From positions 1 through 18,182 of the forward strand of contig RXOD01004804.1 of assembly GCA_005223375.1 (NCBI GenBank): a stretch of DNA of 18,182 nt, in the 5' to 3' direction. Below are positions 17,379 to 18,182 of the stretch, one piece after another. The DNA is from Amoebophrya sp. AT5.2. Taxonomy: Eukaryota; Sar; Dinophyceae; Syndiniales; Amoebophryaceae. The notes under the pieces are model-generated. The model saw only the letters and a list, made by a program, of their open reading frames with translations, made no database searches and was not told where the DNA came from. The translations under genes were made by a program, and so were the position numbers. The stretch's first letter is position 1. The number at the start of each line of letters is the position of its first letter.

Positions 17379-18182
17379 TTAAGTCGCTTTTCCACCCTTT
17401 TCGTCCTGCAGCCGGACGTCAAAGAAAGTGCGGGCGGGTGGGAACATGCGGCGCAGGTTCCGGTACTGCTCCCGCGATATGCCTCGGGACCAGGATCCGG
17501 AGAAGAGCGTGAACGACGCCGAGGGGATGTTTTGGAGCAGCCGGTCTAGCACCTTCTTCGACGCCGCGGCGTACTGGGCACAGATGGCAAAAGTGATGTG
17601 CGGGATGGCGTTGGCGGGACTACGGACCAGACCGGAACCATCGTCAATTAAAGGGAACAGAACCTGGGAGTTTTGAGTGTTGAGGATATACAACTTTAAA
17701 AGCTCTGCTTATACGTGCTGCCCGACCAGCCGCAGCAACAACTTCATCCGAACAACATCTTGGAGGTCGAGGATTATACTATCTGATAGATGAAGAACTA
17801 CATGTGTAGGAGTGTAGACGGCGTTTATAAGAAAGTTTTAGCAATAGCAGCACCAGGTAGTACTAACTTAACTTAGGAGTACCAGCTGCAGCATTTGTTC
17901 GATCATTTGGTCAGTGTACTGGCGGTTTTTGCTGCTGATTGCGTGGTCTCCGGCGAGCCAGGAGAGCGATAGCACCGCTCTCGGGCCCGCTCCTGCGGCG
18001 TACTGCAGAAACCTCGCGGGGTCGAGGACCGGTAGGTACCGCTCTGAGAGCGAGCACGGTCCGTGAAAGATGTCGGCGTTCAGAATGACCACTGGCAGTC
18101 GCTCGAGGGCGTTCAGCCGCCGCAGAAGCTCCACTGCGGGTCGCACCGCCCGCAACGTCTTGTTACAGGTCAAAACAATGCA
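17379..18182 (-). CDS. FAM151/menorin-type protein, C-terminal part (two exons, runs off the edge)
   Basis: FAM151/menorin proteins have a PI-PLC/GDPD-like TIM barrel of uncertain activity; animal members act in dendrite patterning (worm menorin) or photoreceptor survival (mouse Fam151b). Exon A (18182-17883) stays open to the window edge and carries the family signature PVVILNADIFHGP, then PVLDPARFLQYAAG and AVLSLSW. Exon B (17663-17379) starts VLFPLIDDG and ends FFDVRLQDEKGGKAT before TAA 17381-17379; it has HITFAI and SFTLFSG, matching late barrel strands. They join CTG/GTACTC (17883/17882) to CCCAG/GTTCTG (17664/17663), a 219-nt intron in phase 0. The join gives YTDQMIEQMLQLVLFP, which fits the family's helix-strand order. 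The N-terminal half and the start lie beyond the right edge. The match is from family motifs remembered, not from a search. Confidence 0.75.

Overview
The window looks like nuclear DNA of a unicellular eukaryote. The genes are interrupted by GT-AG introns, they carry long low-complexity acidic, Ser/Gly and Arg-rich tracts, and the product types are eukaryotic: a RING protein, an SR-type splicing factor, a class III nucleotidyl cyclase, an NFKBIL1-type J-like protein and a FAM151/menorin-type protein. TAA, TAG and TGA all appear as stops, so the standard code fits. Every gene I can support lies on the minus strand. One-strand gene runs are common in dinoflagellates and their relatives, so an alveolate-type protist is a reasonable guess, but the sequence does not prove it.

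Region by region, from left to right (all genes run right to left): (1) 1-690, an exon with the first half of a RING finger; the rest lies beyond the left edge, and the edge holds an 11-bp tandem repeat and a hairpin. (2) 1656-3731, an unrecognised, probably secreted protein of about 600-680 residues. (3) 5087-7873, the catalytic exon of a membrane adenylate-type cyclase, with two further membrane-segment exons upstream (8420-9123 and 9188-9749) that may belong to the same gene. (4) 10150-11805, a disordered, charged, unrecognised protein. (5) 13273-14566, a complete four-exon SR splicing factor of 170 aa whose splice junctions can be read from the sequence with frame preserved across all three. 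(6) 15293-16366, a protein with a C-terminal NFKBIL1-type J-like domain. (7) 17379 to beyond the right edge, the C-terminal exons of a FAM151/menorin-type protein.

The genes do not form an obvious pathway; the neighbourhood reads as ordinary genomic gene order. The points most worth a second look are the cyclase that lacks one metal-binding aspartate, the SR gene with a second strong 5' splice site that would give a truncated product, a duplicated 30-bp element with acceptor-like sites just upstream of the SR start codon, and the FAM151-type gene in a protist-like setting. I saw no bacterial-style operon, CRISPR array, transposase, tRNA or rRNA gene.
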